A DNA stretch of 64,000 bases from Erythrobasidium yunnanense (GCA_001600175.1 BCJC01000005.1:724471-788470); one strand, 5' to 3'; counted from the first letter of the stretch, positions 1 through 11,984 are shown. A program made the numbers and translations. The notes: generated by a model from the letters alone, not told the origin.

Positions 1-449
1 CCCATCGCCATCAAACAGGTGACTGAGGCATCTCTCTTGCTTTCGAGTAAGATATACGAAGTCTCCCAAGCTGCCGCTACATCTTTGACACGAAGATTAC
101 GAGCCGAGATCGGCAAGCGTGTCCAATCGTCCCCAGGCAAGCTATAAAGCAGGTCTTGTATAGAAAGAGGTGTGAAAGTGAAGTGACAGTCTTGCGAACT
201 CTTCCCTAGCTGCCGGCAGTAGGAAGCGCCAGCGACAAGTACGTCTCTTCTGTCATCAACCTGAACGAGCATCAAAGTATGGTTCGCCCCGGCGACGATC
301 TTGACTTTGAGATGATTGAGCTGGCTGTCTTGTACTTCATAGTCGGTTTCCAGCGGGCATAGAGTCCAAGTGTGCGCATCATCGCGGTTGCCGGTCCCGA
401 GCTGGCCATGAGAATTTGAGCCAGCTGCATAGATGACAAGCTTGGGCAT
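1..449 (-). CDS. RCC1-repeat protein (Ats1-like), 3' part missing
   Basis: The reverse strand is open from an ATG at 449 to the window edge, giving 149 codons without a stop. The start reads M-P-K-L-V-I-Y-A-A-G-S-N-S-H-G-Q-L-G-T-G-N, the classic opening of an RCC1/beta-propeller repeat. A second repeat-like segment follows (K-I-V-A-G-A-N-H-T-L-M-L, then V-A-G-A-S-Y-C-R-Q-L-G). Short fungal proteins of this type include yeast Ats1, which is linked to diphthamide and tRNA wobble modification; that assignment is inference. The gene is divergent from the release-factor gene, with about 120 bp between start codons. Only the N-terminal third or so is present. Confidence 0.7.
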   Translation of the reverse strand, partial: MPKLVIYAAGSNSHGQLGTGNRDDAHTWTLCPLETDYEVQDSQLNHLKVKIVAGANHTLMLVQVDDRRDVLVAGASYCRQLGKSSQDCHFTFTPLSIQDLLYSLPGDDWTRLPISARNLRVKDVAAAWETSYILLESKRDASVTCLMAM

Positions 450-571
450 ATCGCGCGCACAAGGTAGCTCCAAAGCTGTTCAAGCCGGATGTACCGGAGT
501 CTTGAAGGTGTTCGTCTTCGGTCAATGTTAGCAAGAGAAAGGGTTGATCTTCTGGCTATTGAAAGTGATTG

Positions 572-1991
572 ATGAGTCTGCGAAGATGTTGCTGCCAATT
601 TGCGCGCAATCGCTACAGAGCTGCTGAGCTCAAGAAGACTACTGGAATATACTCCTCCTCCTCCCTCCGCTATGCAAGCTCTTCGACATCTGCTGGTCCC
701 TCGACCTCTACCGAAGACAAGCTCGTCAGGCTCGCAAGACAGACGCTCAACAAAGCTAATGCAGAGATCCAAAGCGGTTCTAGCAATGAGATTGAGAGTG
801 CCAAACGGACGAAACAGCTGGAAGGCCTGAAGCAAGCACTCAAGAACTGGGAGGAAATCTTCAAAGTATGTCGTTCGCACATACTCCTAGCAGAGATAAA
901 TAAAGCGAGAGCATTGATACGATCCCTAGTGAATGCGCTAGCTCCGCCGAAGTTTGCAGGATGTCCTGGATAACGACAAGGACAAGGAAATGCAAGAACT
1001 GGCAGCAATAGACCTAGCCTCCGTTCGCGAACTGCTCATAGAAGCTTCAGATCGGCTACAAACAGCACTCTTACCGCAAGATGACACCTCTTCCCTTGGC
1101 TGTCTGATGGAAATCAAGGCTGGTGTCGGTGGATCAGAAGCAAGCATATTCGCTGGCGATCTTATGCGAATGTATTCCCGCTATGCGACGAGTAGGCAAT
1201 GGACGAGCGACATCGTCGATGCCTCCGCTGTGGGCGCAACAGGAGGGACCGATGCTTTTCGAGAAGTCATTTTGGAAGTGGATGGTCAGGGCGCATATTC
1301 TGCTTTGAGGCATGAGGCTGGAGTGCACAGAGTTCAAAGAGTGCCTGCGACCGAGACGCAAGGAAGATTGCATACCAGTACGGCATCTGTGATCGTGAGT
1401 GCCAAATTATGCGGTCGTGGCATGCGCTGATAACGATAGCGGCAGGTCTTACCCTCGGGGTCTGAATATGATCCATCTATGGACAAAGTACTGGATGAAA
1501 AGGATGTGAGGGTGGAAGTGATGCGATCAGGCGGAGCAGGCGGCCAGGTCAGCAAATTCGCACTGTATCTAACATAGATTACGCTGACATGCCGATCACA
1601 GCACGTCAATCGAACAGAGTCTGCTGTGAGATTGACGCACATACCCAGCGGCATCACAGTGTCTATCCAAGAAACGCGATCGCAGCATAAGAACCGCGCC
1701 AAAGCGTATCAAGTCCTTCGCGCACGCTTGTTAGCCGTACAGCTCGCCGAGAAAGAAGCTTCCGATCGAGCACAGCGGCGTGCGCAAGTGCGCGGTCAAG
1801 ATAGAAGCGAGAAGATCCGGACATACAATTTCGCGCAAGATAGAGTCACGGATCATAGACTGCCGTTGACGCTTTCGGGCGTGCAAGGATTCTTGGAAGG
1901 CGATAAAGGAACAACGGACATCATGGTCAATGAGCTGCAACAATGGAGCCTGAATCAACAGATAGAAGACCGTCTGGAGGATTCGCAATAA
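572..1991 (+). CDS. MRF1: mitochondrial peptide chain release factor 1
   Basis: Exons 572-865, 960-1394, 1446-1547 and 1602-1991 give 406 residues. The protein is a class I release factor that hydrolyses peptidyl-tRNA at stop codons on mitochondrial ribosomes. Visible features are the domain 2 stretch [10 protein letters not shown] near residue 140 and the catalytic GGQ motif (S-G-G-A-G-G-Q-H-V-N-R), which spans the third intron. The basic C-terminus contains [13 protein letters not shown]. The first about 40 residues are Arg/Ser-rich, as in a mitochondrial presequence. The ATG at 572 is the first in frame. All introns are phase 0 with GT..AG ends. Length and motifs match mtRF1/Mrf1. Confidence 0.93.
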
Positions 1992-2572
1992 GAGAAGCTT
2001 TGCGAAAGCCCCGAACAGCTTTCCCTGTATCGTTAAGATACAGTGGTAAGATAAAAGCCTTAATCGCGCCTGCGAAGCGTACCTATCCTCTCTGCTCCGA
2101 TCATGGTTCTGCATGATAGGTTGTTCCGGACGCCGAAGAGCAGCGTGCAGCTTGTCGTGTTGGTTGTTTCTTAGCATTTTGACAATTCTCTACCAAATAT
2201 GAATGCTTGCGCCTATACTCGGGAGAGGATGTCGAACGTTTGTCGGCGGAGCAATCTTTCTTCGACCTCAGAAAGCTTGGGACGCCTTTTCTCACAAGAG
2301 CAACAGCTTGCGAACAGCTAATAAAGCCAACGAACAAACAAGACAGTCACACGAACTGTGACAACGTTATACACCCCACGAACGCCGACCACGCTGCTCT
2401 CGAAGACAGATCTTGGCGATTTGAAGCTATCGTCAAATACTATTCTGCACGTTCGCACGACCGGACGGTCTGCTCCATCAGATAGCCGTATCTCGAGCAC
2501 CCACAACTAGCTCATCGAGCGAGAAGGCCATCCTGTTTTCCGACCGGACTCGTTGAGCATCGATAGTCGGTC
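1992..2572. other. intergenic, release factor to MTHFR
   Basis: 581 bp between two + strand genes. It should hold the 3' end of MRF1 and the MTHFR promoter. Short open frames on both strands look like chance; I see no RNA gene or repeat. Confidence 0.6.
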
Positions 2573-4638
2573 ATGCGAATTTCAGAAAGGCTAGCTGCAG
2601 CCGAGACGAAGGGCAAGCCATGGTGGTACGTTATCTCACGAGGATATATACATGCACATTCACTGACAAGAACGACAGGTCCTTCGAGTTCTTTCCGCCA
2701 AAGTACGAGCCTGCATATAGATTATCACGAACTCCGCTGATCTTCGGCTCGCAGGACCGCAGATGGTGTGCAGAATCTATACGCTCGCATTGAGCGAATG
2801 CGTGAACTCGGTCCTACCTTCATCGATATCACCTGGGGAGCTGGTGGAAATCGAGCAGACACGACTGCACAATTTGTCAAAGCTGCTCATGAAGACTTCG
2901 GACTCGAAACGTGCATGCATCTGACATGCACGGATATGTCTCGGGACATGATTGAGAAAGCTCTCGAAGACGCATACGAGTCTGGGTGCCACAACATCTT
3001 GGCTCTCCGTGGAGATCCACCTAAAGGACAGACTGAATGGGTCGCACCGGATAACGGCTTCAGGCATGCCATCGATCTGGTCAAATTCATTCGAGCAAAG
3101 TACAATGGCCACTTCGACATTGCGATCGCTGGCTTTCCAGAAGGACACCCAGACCGGGAATCCAAGGAGATCGAGATGAGACACCTAAAAGCCAAAGTGG
3201 ATGCAGGAGCAACGTTCATCTTTACTCAGATGTTCTATGACTTCGAGATCTTCAAGGAATGGGTCAGCGATGTGCGTGCGGCGGGCGTTCACATCCCGAT
3301 CATTCCAGGCATTATGCCCATCCAAAACTACGCTTCGTTCAGGAAGACTACGAAATGGTTCGGCACCGTCGTACCACAATCTTGGGAAGATGCATTGTCG
3401 CCTTACCAAGACGATGATGAGAAAGTCAGGCAGATCGGTACAAACTTGGTCTCGACGCTGTGTCGGAACATCCTGGAAGGCGGCTTGGACATTCACGGTC
3501 TACACTTCTATACCATGAACCTGGAGAAGGGCACTCGGATGATTCTGAAGGACCTTGGCTTCTTGCCGGAGCGAGAGCTTGTCAGCCCAATGCCTTGGAG
3601 AATGGTGCGCAGCCTGAATACAGCCGTTTAGCCCTTGCTGACGCTTTAACAATAGTCACTCACCAACAAACGCCGAGGCGAAGCTACACGGCCTATCTTC
3701 TGGGCAAACAGGGCAAAGTCGTACCTCGCACGCACAGAGACCTGGGATGAATTCCCGAACGGCAGATGGGGAGACTCTCGGTCACCTGCATATGGCGAGA
3801 TCAGGCCAGGTGTTGGTCTAGGAATGAAGCAAAAACCTGAAGAGGCTCTGCAGATCTGGGGCAAGCCTAGCACGCTCGAAGAGGTTCGCCAGCTCTTCGC
3901 GGCTTTCTGTATGGGCAAAGTCACTGCTCTGCCGTGGTCAGAAGGGCCCGCGGCAAAGGAGACAAGCTACATCTCGGCGCCGCTGGCCAAGATGAACGAG
4001 CTGGGATACCTTACGATCAATTCGCAGCCGGCAGTAGATGGAGTCAAGAGCAGCGATCCTGTTCATGGCTGGGGTCCGAAGAACGGATATGTCTATCAGA
4101 AGGTAATATCTGCCGCTACTTGCTTTCCAAGATCTCAAACTGATATAGGTGGTTGTAGGCATACTTGGAGTTCTTCGCGTCTCCTGAAGCTGCAGAGAAG
4201 CTCTTTGCTGTCTTCGAGAAGGACGAAGATGTAACATATTACGCTATCACCAGCTCAGGCGATCTCTTCACCAATGTCTACACCGAGGCTGCAAATGCAG
4301 TCACTTGGGGTATCTTCCCTGGAAAAGAGATTGTGCAGCCGACAGTCGTTGAGAAAGTCAGCTTTGAAGCGTGGAAGGTGAGAATTGTTCGCTGGCAGTG
4401 TCAGACATGGCAGCTAACGCCGCGCGACCAGGACGAGGCTTTCCAGCTTGGCCAGCAGTGGGCGAACTTGTACCCGGCAGGCTCTGACTCGAATAAAGTC
4501 TTGTCAGAGATCTTCTCGACCTACTACTTGATCAACATCGTACACAACGATTACAGGAACCCAGACCCGCTGGCCATCTTCAAGCCTTTCCTTAACTCAA
4601 ATGAGCAGGTCAACGGTGTCAATGGCTCAGCCCACTGA
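2573..4638 (+). CDS. MET13: methylenetetrahydrofolate reductase
   Basis: Exons 2573-2625, 2679-2702, 2755-3604, 3656-4102, 4159-4377 and 4432-4638 give 599 residues, the usual size for fungal MTHFR. The enzyme reduces 5,10-methylene-THF to 5-methyl-THF for methionine synthesis. The N-terminal TIM-barrel FAD domain begins with S-F-E-F-F-P-P-K-T-A-D-G-V, assembled across two short introns. L-R-G-D-P-P and the G-F-P-E-G-H-P motif follow. The regulatory half begins P-W-R-M-S-L-T-N-K-R-R and contains R-P-I-F-W-A-N-R and D-E-F-P-N-G-R-W-G-D-S. Splice junctions were chosen because they restore these conserved blocks in frame. Yeast has two paralogues (MET12, MET13); which one this corresponds to is not certain. 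Confidence 0.95.
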
Positions 4639-5221
4639 CAACGCTCGCTTGAGTCTGCATATGCAAATTGTCTTGGTCTGTTTGGTATAAGTGGTATACC
4701 TCGTCGTTAGCTTCAACCGCATCGCAGAATACGTACCCTCGTTGTAAGGTCACGCAGTCTTAAAGCAGTCTTCATGTAGCATTTAGGGCTGCTGCAAGGC
4801 TGAGAACACCCTCAACGGGCAACCCAAAATGACCATGTCAGAAGCCTTTTTCTGAAGCGCTTCGCCTGCCAGTCCCGCTTTTTTAGCACTTGTGAAGAGT
4901 AAGACGCGTCCCTGTGAAATTCAGCCGCTTTGTTGAGGAATGCAACCCGATCATATCTTGATCTTATCAGATCCGCCGGTTCGTCCGCTGCGATTAGGCC
5001 AAAGCGTGCCTCAGAGAATCGCGCTCAGGCTCTGCTGAGAGCTGACAGCTTCTCTCTACTCATACTGTATCGATCTGCTATCTGCTTGATCGTAGGACTG
5101 CTCTTATCGCTAGTAGCATAGGTCACGCGCAGCGATCCTCGGTTATAGAAGGTACCGAGTCTATCTCGAATCTCGACAGATTCCAAGCTCCCTTCTAATC
5201 CTCACGATACTTCTGACAGAC
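4639..5221. other. intergenic, MTHFR to F-box gene
   Basis: 583 bp between two + strand genes. A 63-codon open frame inside has no recognisable content. Nothing else seen. Confidence 0.6.
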
Positions 5222-6118
5222 ATGCCTGGCCTACTTGATCTACCGACCGAAGTCCTTGAGGATATAGCCTTTCATGCAGCTGGTGAGCGCAAGAACTGGT
5301 GCTCGACCAAGCAGAAGACGGTCGCATGGGAGCTTTCCCTTCGTCTCATCCATCCTCGCCTCACTGCTATATTCACAATCTCCTTCTTCAAGCACTGCAC
5401 CATCGTTATAAACCCCCGAAATAGCGATGCTATCTCGAGCTTATCGGCCTTTTGCGCATCTCAGGATGTAGAGCGCTACGTTACATCCTTAGTTCTTCAC
5501 GCTCCCAACTTCATTGAGAGGACTACTGGACTGGAGGAGGAGGCGCTTGAGCTCGTTAGGCAGTTTCACCAGCTGGAGAAGCTGGATCTCAGTTTGGATG
5601 GACATTTCCTCGGCTTGGATATCTTTCCACCTATGAACCATCTTCGCAGTCTCACATTGCAGGGAGAATCACTCTACTGCGAGCTGCAGTCATTGCCAAC
5701 AGTTGCGCCCCGCTTGTCGCATCTTCAAATCCTCAGCCCATCCATCTCGGCGACTCCGCCATCGAGTCCATCAGAGGAGTATGCACAGGTCACCAAAGCG
5801 ATGAGCCTGGAGAGGAAGGATAGCTCAAACCATCTTACCCATCTTCATATCTCGAACCTCAATAATCCAAATGTGCAAACGCTCTTGGTGGACCTTCCCT
5901 TTCAGCCTGTCTACTTTTCCTTCTCGCTCATGCACAACTACGATCTTACGGAGTTGGGAAGTCTCTTGTGCAGAGACACCTTCTGCCAGAGGACCGTTTC
6001 GGTGAAGCTTATTAGCAGTAAGATGGTTGCGCCGGGCAGACTGAAGGACTTCAAGGCGTTGCTGCATGAGGGTCTTTCGAGAGCACAGAAGCCAATATGC
6101 ATAGGATGGTCGGAGTGA
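5222..6118 (+). CDS. F-box-like protein
   Basis: An intronless frame of 298 codons with an ATG at 5222. The N-terminus M-P-G-L-L-D-L-P-T-E-V-L-E-D-I-A is the typical start of an F-box, the segment that binds Skp1 in SCF ubiquitin ligases. The rest is Leu-rich with LRR-like pieces (for example L-E-K-L-D-L-S-L-D-G and L-R-S-L-T-L-Q-G), as in many fungal F-box/LRR proteins. The F-box is weak beyond the first helix, so the substrate-adaptor role is inference. No intron is needed, unusual among its neighbours. Confidence 0.7.
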   Translation: MPGLLDLPTEVLEDIAFHAAGERKNWCSTKQKTVAWELSLRLIHPRLTAIFTISFFKHCTIVINPRNSDAISSLSAFCASQDVERYVTSLVLHAPNFIERTTGLEEEALELVRQFHQLEKLDLSLDGHFLGLDIFPPMNHLRSLTLQGESLYCELQSLPTVAPRLSHLQILSPSISATPPSSPSEEYAQVTKAMSLERKDSSNHLTHLHISNLNNPNVQTLLVDLPFQPVYFSFSLMHNYDLTELGSLLCRDTFCQRTVSVKLISSKMVAPGRLKDFKALLHEGLSRAQKPICIGWSE

Positions 6119-6297
6119 AGGAAAATCCAGCAGATGGTTGCGCGTAATTCTCCTTCAGACTGTTCATATCGATGTAGGAAGCGCGAGAATAGGAAGCATG
6201 TAAGCATAGTAGACGTCTCTTGTAGCATCACCTCAAGTATTGTTGTATTGTACTCTTCTGCTGTTGTTCTTTGATCAACCTCTAAACTTGCTTGAAA

Positions 6298-6936
6298 ATG
6301 CAAGCGAGCATACAAAATCAGCTTTTGCGACGAGCAGCGACGTCTTACAGCGCATTTACAGCATGCGCAAGCTGCAACTACAGCACGACAGTCACCAAAA
6401 GGACAGCTCCACCGCGTTCAGCGGATTTCAAGACGAGCCCGCGATTTCACGATTCCCTGGCAGGGCCTTCAGCTCCCAATGCAAAGCATTTCTTGCTACA
6501 AGATAGACCCAACGTAGCCTTCACCATTCGGCCAGCTCCTTCTCCTCTTCCTCCCACCATGCCTCCCTTACCTGCGGCCGTTTCTGGCTCGAATCAAGAT
6601 GGAACAGTAGAGCTAGATGAAGCAGCGTTGCCGCCGAGGTTACATCCAGAAGCAGAGACTGCGAAAGCTACTTTGAGTCCAGAGCAAATACAGGAGATGC
6701 AGGACTTGAGATCTTCAGACCCGACGAAATGGACAAGAAGCCGGCTCGCAAAGAAGTACAACGTATCGCCATTCTTTGTAGGAATCACTGGCTTTGGAGA
6801 GGGCACTCAAGCGAAGATGGCGGAGAAGCAGGCAGTCGCGAGGAACGAGCGCAAGCAGGAGCGAATGCTGGAAAAGTACGGTCTGCGGAGGCGCATAACC
6901 AGCGAGGTCAGGCGGCTCAGGAAGTTGCATTGGTAG
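6298..6936 (+). CDS. MRPL20: mitochondrial large ribosomal subunit protein mL58 (MRPL20-like)
   Basis: A single exon of 212 residues from the ATG at 6298. The Arg/Ser/Ala-rich N-terminus (M-Q-A-S-I-Q-N-Q-L-L-R-R-A-A-T-S-Y) fits mitochondrial import. The conserved core lies in the last 80 residues: L-R-S-S-D-P-T-K-W-T-R-S-R-L-A-K-K-Y-N-V-S, then S-P-F-F-V-G-I-T-G-F, then a long basic helix ending R-R-L-R-K-L-H-W. This arrangement is that of fungal Mrpl20/mL58. The gene lies 180 bp after the F-box gene on the same strand. Confidence 0.85.
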   Translation: MQASIQNQLLRRAATSYSAFTACASCNYSTTVTKRTAPPRSADFKTSPRFHDSLAGPSAPNAKHFLLQDRPNVAFTIRPAPSPLPPTMPPLPAAVSGSNQDGTVELDEAALPPRLHPEAETAKATLSPEQIQEMQDLRSSDPTKWTRSRLAKKYNVSPFFVGITGFGEGTQAKMAEKQAVARNERKQERMLEKYGLRRRITSEVRRLRKLHW

Positions 6937-7434
6937 ACGGACAAGGAAAGGCACGTAAATCTTCTACTCGCGCTCGTGTGTAAGATCGCTTATCATTGAA
7001 GTTTATGAAATTTAGCACGCATTTCATGCCTGGCGGACCAGTCGGCATGCTGTGATGCGATGTAAAGCCGTCAGTGTGGTGTTGGCGTAGTAACCTGTAA
7101 GCCGTGCAGCCAAGATTTCAATAACAGCCCTTCTGATCATCGTTTCGAAACTAGGTGATCTACAAGAATCGCTCGCCAGGCTTGTGTATTCGTGGCTCCT
7201 CTACTTCCTGCACTCAGTCAATGCAAATGGCAATCAGAGGGCTTTACGTTCCGACTGTTCCGCTGACCCCGCTTTGACACTTTCGGCTGACCTCCAAGCA
7301 GGTTTCACTCAGTCCAACTCGTTAGCAAATCCATTTCTTTTCTCTTTCTCTTTCTGTTCTTGGAATTCCCGCCTCTTCGTCCCCACTGCCGCTTACGACC
7401 TTTCACGCTCATACTCACGAAACGCACACCCGCG
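6937..7434. other. intergenic with pyrimidine-rich tract
   Basis: 498 bp upstream of the small secreted protein gene. A CT-rich run at about 7325-7360 lies 75-110 bp before the start codon, a common feature of fungal core promoters. No gene seen. Confidence 0.5.
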
Positions 7435-8215
7435 ATGCGCTCAAGCCTTGTCTCAGCTTTGACCGCTTTCTGCAGCATACAGACTCTCCATGTAGCAGGT
7501 GCTCCCGTCAAACGACAAGGTATGCTGATCGATCAGAACTTGCTTGAGAAGCCGCTGAAGAAGAATATCGGTTTTCGCTCAAGCAGCCGCGATGACATAT
7601 ACCGACAATGCTGGTGTATTTCCCGAATGGACATCTATAGCGGGCTCCCTCTTCGGCGAAGCGACTAGCAAAGCGGTATCCGCTAGTAAATTGCCGTACT
7701 CGCCTATGAGAAGCCTCACCCTAACCTTTGACCATAGTCGCCGGCATAGACACATCTGAAAGATATCAGGGACCTGCGGCTACACAAACTACTTGGGCAC
7801 CCGAGCCATCTCCTACCGAAGAGCCCGCTACCTGGTCTAGCGATTCGCAGAACTGGGCCGAATCGCAGTGGTCCGGTGCCACAGATGCAGTCGGTGGAGC
7901 TTGGTCTTCATATACCTCAGCGTGTAAATATGCTGTCTGCACGCCCTTGAAACCTACTCGCTGACGATGATCCATATTACAGACGATTCAGCAGCTAGCT
8001 CTGCGGAATCTGTTCCCACAAACATGACAAGTACCCCTGTAGCGACTGCTACGGGTGCTACAGTACCTACGTCTTCCACTACAGGCGCTGCCTTCAGGTG
8101 CGCGAATTTGACAGAGGGTCAGACAATTCTGATTGCCTCCCGGTTCCACAGACAACAGCCCTTCTGGTTCAGCAGCTCCCTCCTCGTCATACCTTTGGCT
8201 TATTTATTGGTCTAA
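7435..8215 (+). CDS. small Ser/Thr-rich secreted protein, probable GPI anchor
   Basis: Best model: exons 7435-7519, 7587-7675, 7770-7923, 7983-8097 and 8152-8215, 168 residues. The start M-R-S-S-L-V-S-A-L-T-A-F-C-S is a signal peptide, followed by A-P-V-K-R-Q with a Kex2-type KR site. The mature part is rich in Ser, Thr, Pro and Trp. The last residues (F-S-S-S-L-L-V-I-P-L-A-Y-L-L-V) form a hydrophobic tail typical of GPI attachment, and the residues before it are Thr/Ser-rich. The acceptor of the second intron is the least certain: the nearer AG at 7737 would give a stop, so 7769 is preferred. Specific function unknown; probably cell wall or surface. Confidence 0.55.
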
Positions 8216-8601
8216 CGACATCCATTCTTCAGTATTTCGATTTCCCTCCTGCTTTGGCATGGTTGGGCTTGATTTTACGAATATTACGGAGCGTTTTATC
8301 TACCACTTTACGAATACTTCACGACGATATCTGTTGTTTCGAGATACCTGACTTGGTTATAGGCCTTCGGTATTGTACCTTACAAGCCAAACACGATTAC
8401 GATGAAACGATACATAGAGCTTGCAAAGCATCATGACGTTCTGAAGCGGTAGTCATACGATGGTACACCAAATGCGTGTATGATTGCGACAAAGATAGGA
8501 GGTCGTTCGCGCCGATGTTGCTTCTCCTTGGCTGATTCAGGGCTGTGCTGAGGCACCATTCGGTGTTTGCCTATGACTTATCTTCTCTCTTCTACAAGTT
8601 C
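8216..8601. other. intergenic
   Basis: 386 bp between two + strand genes; AT-richer than its surroundings. Nothing else recognised. Confidence 0.5.
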
Positions 8602-10074
8602 ATGAGTCGTTACGAACATCTCTATACGCTGCTATGCAGTTCCAGCCCGTTACGGCCAGACGATATCGACCTCGTAGAATGCGACTCCAACGGGACCCTG
8701 TTAAAACGACCTGAGATCGACCAGCCAGACGAGCCAGCAGCATACACCGTGTCCATGGATCCAGCTGCGCAGACTCTGAATGTCCTGGATTCCCTGTCTT
8801 CGAGTACACTGGTCACCGTGCAGAGCGTAGTTGCAAACAAGCTACGAAGCATTCAGCTGCACAACCCCGAAGAAGTCATCGAGCTGAAGAACAAGACGTT
8901 GATCTCGTTCGACTGGTCGTTCAAATGGCAAGATATGAAGTTCTCGTGGAATAGAAGCAGAGACGCGTTATCAGCGCGAGATGACGGCTACACCCTTTCA
9001 GCCAGGCGGAAACCCGATCCAGACATTATGCTTTGCGTGTGAGAGGCTTTCACTTCAATTTCAGTACTTCATGCTGACTGTCATACCCAGATACAAGCAG
9101 ACCAAGCGCGGTACACTTGTCCAATTGTGCGAGACCATTTTGGCCCAACAAATCCATATGCTTATTCTATGCCTTTCTCTAGTCTTGACTATAATCTCAA
9201 TCGCTTCGAGTTCGAAGATCGCAAAGGTAGGTCTTCCAAATGCCACAACGGCTTTAGCTAAGACTGCTGTTCAGGCTTCGAGACCGTTGCGATCGCATCA
9301 CTCTTCTCTCTTATCAACGCAGTCAAGCTCGATGACATCAATCGTGCTCAGAATCAGCTCGATGGCAACCCTTTCAGAGCAAGTCCTGCCGTGACACCGC
9401 AGCCTGCTGTGCCCGACGAGGTAGAGACGGGCGATCCAAACGAGATCATAGTCTCGGATCATCTGTCCGAAAGTGCCTATGTAGACCACTGCCTGCACTT
9501 GCTTAGCGTGAGCCAAATGCTCTACCCATCCTCAGCCATACTGGAACTTACACGTTGCTGTGGCTAGGACCCTAATCTTATATATCTATCGCTATGCGCC
9601 TCTACTCCGAGCACTGTCTCTCGTGCCATCTCGATAGCAAGCGAGGTCAAGAGGAAGCGCATGAAAGAATCGGTCGAGCGGGAAGAAGTGCAGCAATATA
9701 TCGACTATCCGGGGAGAGGACAGCCCGCTACTACCGTGGCAAACGCACCAGGAGCTCGTCGCAATTCAGGCGGGACTCGCGAACGTGAACAGATAGCTAC
9801 GCCCAGCGAGATCAAGATTTATCTCTCTCGTATACCCCTGGAGGAACTGGTACCCAAGAAGCCCAACGAGAGGAGATGCACTGGGCCATATCCTTCCGAA
9901 AAAGCTGGCCTCGCGAGAGTGTCAACCACGAACGCGCCTCAGATACCTGCTCGAGTGCAGAAGATTCCACCTCCTCCTCTTCCGCCAAAGAAGCTGTCAA
10001 ACACGTCAGCTGGCCGTGATGAGGCAGAAAGTAGCTCCAGGATGCGAAGCTTTTGGCAGAAAGTCACCTCATGA
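8602..10074 (+). CDS. conserved hypothetical protein (basidiomycete family)
   Basis: Exons 8602-9036, 9091-9226, 9275-9507 and 9568-10074 give 436 residues. The core contains F-D-W-S-F-K-W-Q-D-M-K-F-S-W-N, then R-K-P-D-P-D-I-M-L-C, then L-D-Y-N-L-N-R-F-E-F-E-D-R-K-G-F-E-T-V-A-I. I recall this pattern (Trp-rich strands, a K-P-D-P block, then D-Y-N-(I/L)-(E/N)-R-(F/I) and E-D-(R/K)-K-G) from uncharacterised basidiomycete proteins, but I know no function. The C-terminal 150 residues are low-complexity and basic, with a polyproline stretch (I-P-P-P-P-L-P-P-K-K) that could bind SH3 domains. All three introns are short GT..AG and keep the frame. Confidence 0.75.
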
Positions 10075-10273
10075 TCTCGGGGTCGATTATTGCAGCGCCT
10101 TTCCTTTCGTACCCGTCCTTCAGTTTTTGCTATCGCATAGGTGTTATTATTTGCAGACTCTGTGCCTCGTAGTTTTGCATTATAGTCTATCATTCTTTGC
10201 AGAAGTTCTGAGTAGTTCTTTCAGAGCTTCATCCATGTATTAAACAGTGTTAGTGACGTGACAACAATGTAGC

Positions 10274-11984
10274 TTAGTCTTCTATTTCTACAAGTGCAAC
10301 TTCCTCTCTCCAGCCTTTCCAGTCTAAGCCTTCTTCTTGCCCTTGATCACCATCTGCATCCAAACAATCCGCCGAGCATACATAACACCACAGCGTCGCC
10401 CATCCTAGCTCTTTGTGCTGTTTCTCATCTGCTTCGTCTTTGTTTAGGCTTCGCTCGATGACTGAGACGGCGTGAGGCATGATCTGCAGCTCAAACGTCC
10501 GCGGGCTCTGACAATATGGACATTTTGCGACCCCGGAGCATGAAGAATCGTATCTCCGAACTTGACTCGTAATAGCAGGCGTAGCTGCATGCCCTCCGCG
10601 CGTGATCGTACTGGAACTGCCAGGCGGAGGCGCTGACGGGTAAAGCAGATTATATGGCTGGGATTTGCCAGAGAAAGGAAGTGGTGTTCCGCCAAACTCG
10701 TATCTGCAGCAGTCAAAGTAAGTCTTTGTTTGACCGCAGACATGTACCGAGACCCACCTAAGCAGCTGCTCCGGTGCACCAGAGTTTTCCAGCCTCTCTT
10801 GAAAAGCCAGAAAGACTTCTTCTACGCCTGATAGCTTCATAACCTCGTAACCTTCGCCAGCCCATCCATCGTTGTCGCTCGCAGCCGCTTTGCCCTTGCT
10901 AGATGACCCGTTTGCGACACGACCGCCTTTATGAGGCTTCTTCGGCTCTTGATCGCTTTCAAGGTCGAGAGATCCCATCTTCTTGGCTAGTTGACCTAAC
11001 TTTGTCTTGCTAGACGATGATATAGCAAGCTGTTCCGCCGCGGTATCGATATAGTGCGCTTCTAGGGTTCTTGTCTCCATTGGTGTCCACAGGCTGGTGA
11101 TAGGGGCACCTTCCGCAGGAATAGCATGGTGATCACTGCTTGAAGTGGTGACTTCCGATTCATTCTGGCTGGTGGAAGCAGGTGCTTCAGCCGGTCCTCC
11201 GAATATCAGAGAGCCGAAGTCGGATGATGTGCTTGCGAAAGGATTAGCCATAGACGTCTGATGTGGAGCACCTTCAGCTCGATTTTCCTTCCTTACGAAC
11301 TTAACGACTAAACTTACTGAAGATGCGCCTGTTGCAAATGGGTTCAGACTTCTCTCTGAAGCTTTCCGCCTGTCTTCTTTCTGTTTCTGCAGCGCTTTAC
11401 GCTCACGATCCTGTTTCCCTGCCTTGGCCCATTCTGCATCTCTTTGAGCGGACCTGAGGCATCTGACGCCGGTGCATCCCTTCTCTATGCATGCTAGGAT
11501 ATGTAGAACTCTGTTGAACTCTTCACGGTGATGGTTATGAGGATAGGGACTCTTCAAAGGCTTCACGAGGTCATCGGACAAGGGAGTATAAAGCTGGACG
11601 ACCAGGACCATAGCTTTCTCGCACTTGGGACATGTATACATGCTCGCAGGAGGGAGTTCATCGTGTTGCAGCGGGAAGAGCTGCGATAGAAGGCAGCGAT
11701 GTCAGGATTTTGTCGATGATGGTTTTCGGTTCTTTCTGGACTGATTTAGGGACGGTTCATGGTTTGTCTCTGCTCGGACGACTGCATTAAGAAACTTCAA
11801 AAATACTTACGGCTTGCCCTCCTATGCGCGATACATCCAGTCTTGCTTCATCGCTGGCTTCAGAAATCTTTCCATCGTCAAAGCCCAAGATCACGCCGCT
11901 GTTGGACGTCGATGGCGCAGTCGAGCTCTCGCCTTCTCCATCAGAATCGTACGCTGAACTGTCGGTATATGTCACGGCTTGCAT
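10274..11984 (-). CDS. TSR4: PDCD2/Tsr4 family protein
   Basis: Exons (reading down the - strand) 11984-11811, 11680-10758 and 10703-10274 give 508 residues. PDCD2/Tsr4 proteins are chaperones for ribosomal protein uS5 and act in 40S assembly. The first exon carries G-V-I-L-G-F-D-D-G and S-R-I-G-G-Q-A, matching the family N-terminus. The second begins L-F-P-L-Q-H-D-E-L-P-P, then C-P-K-C-E-K-A-M and L-V-Q-L-Y-T-P-L, with C-T-G-V-R-C-L-R-S further on. The C-terminal PDCD2_C domain has L-L-R-Y-E-F-G-G-T-P-L (restored by removing a 54-nt intron at 10704-10757) and C-P-Y-C-Q-S-P-R. The middle is a low-complexity linker. The start at 11984 is the first ATG of that frame; an upstream exon is not excluded. 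Confidence 0.9.

Noticed and set aside
11272-11317. Possible GTAAGT intron inside TSR4
   Set aside because: Its length (46 nt) would shift the frame; the frame reads through intact.
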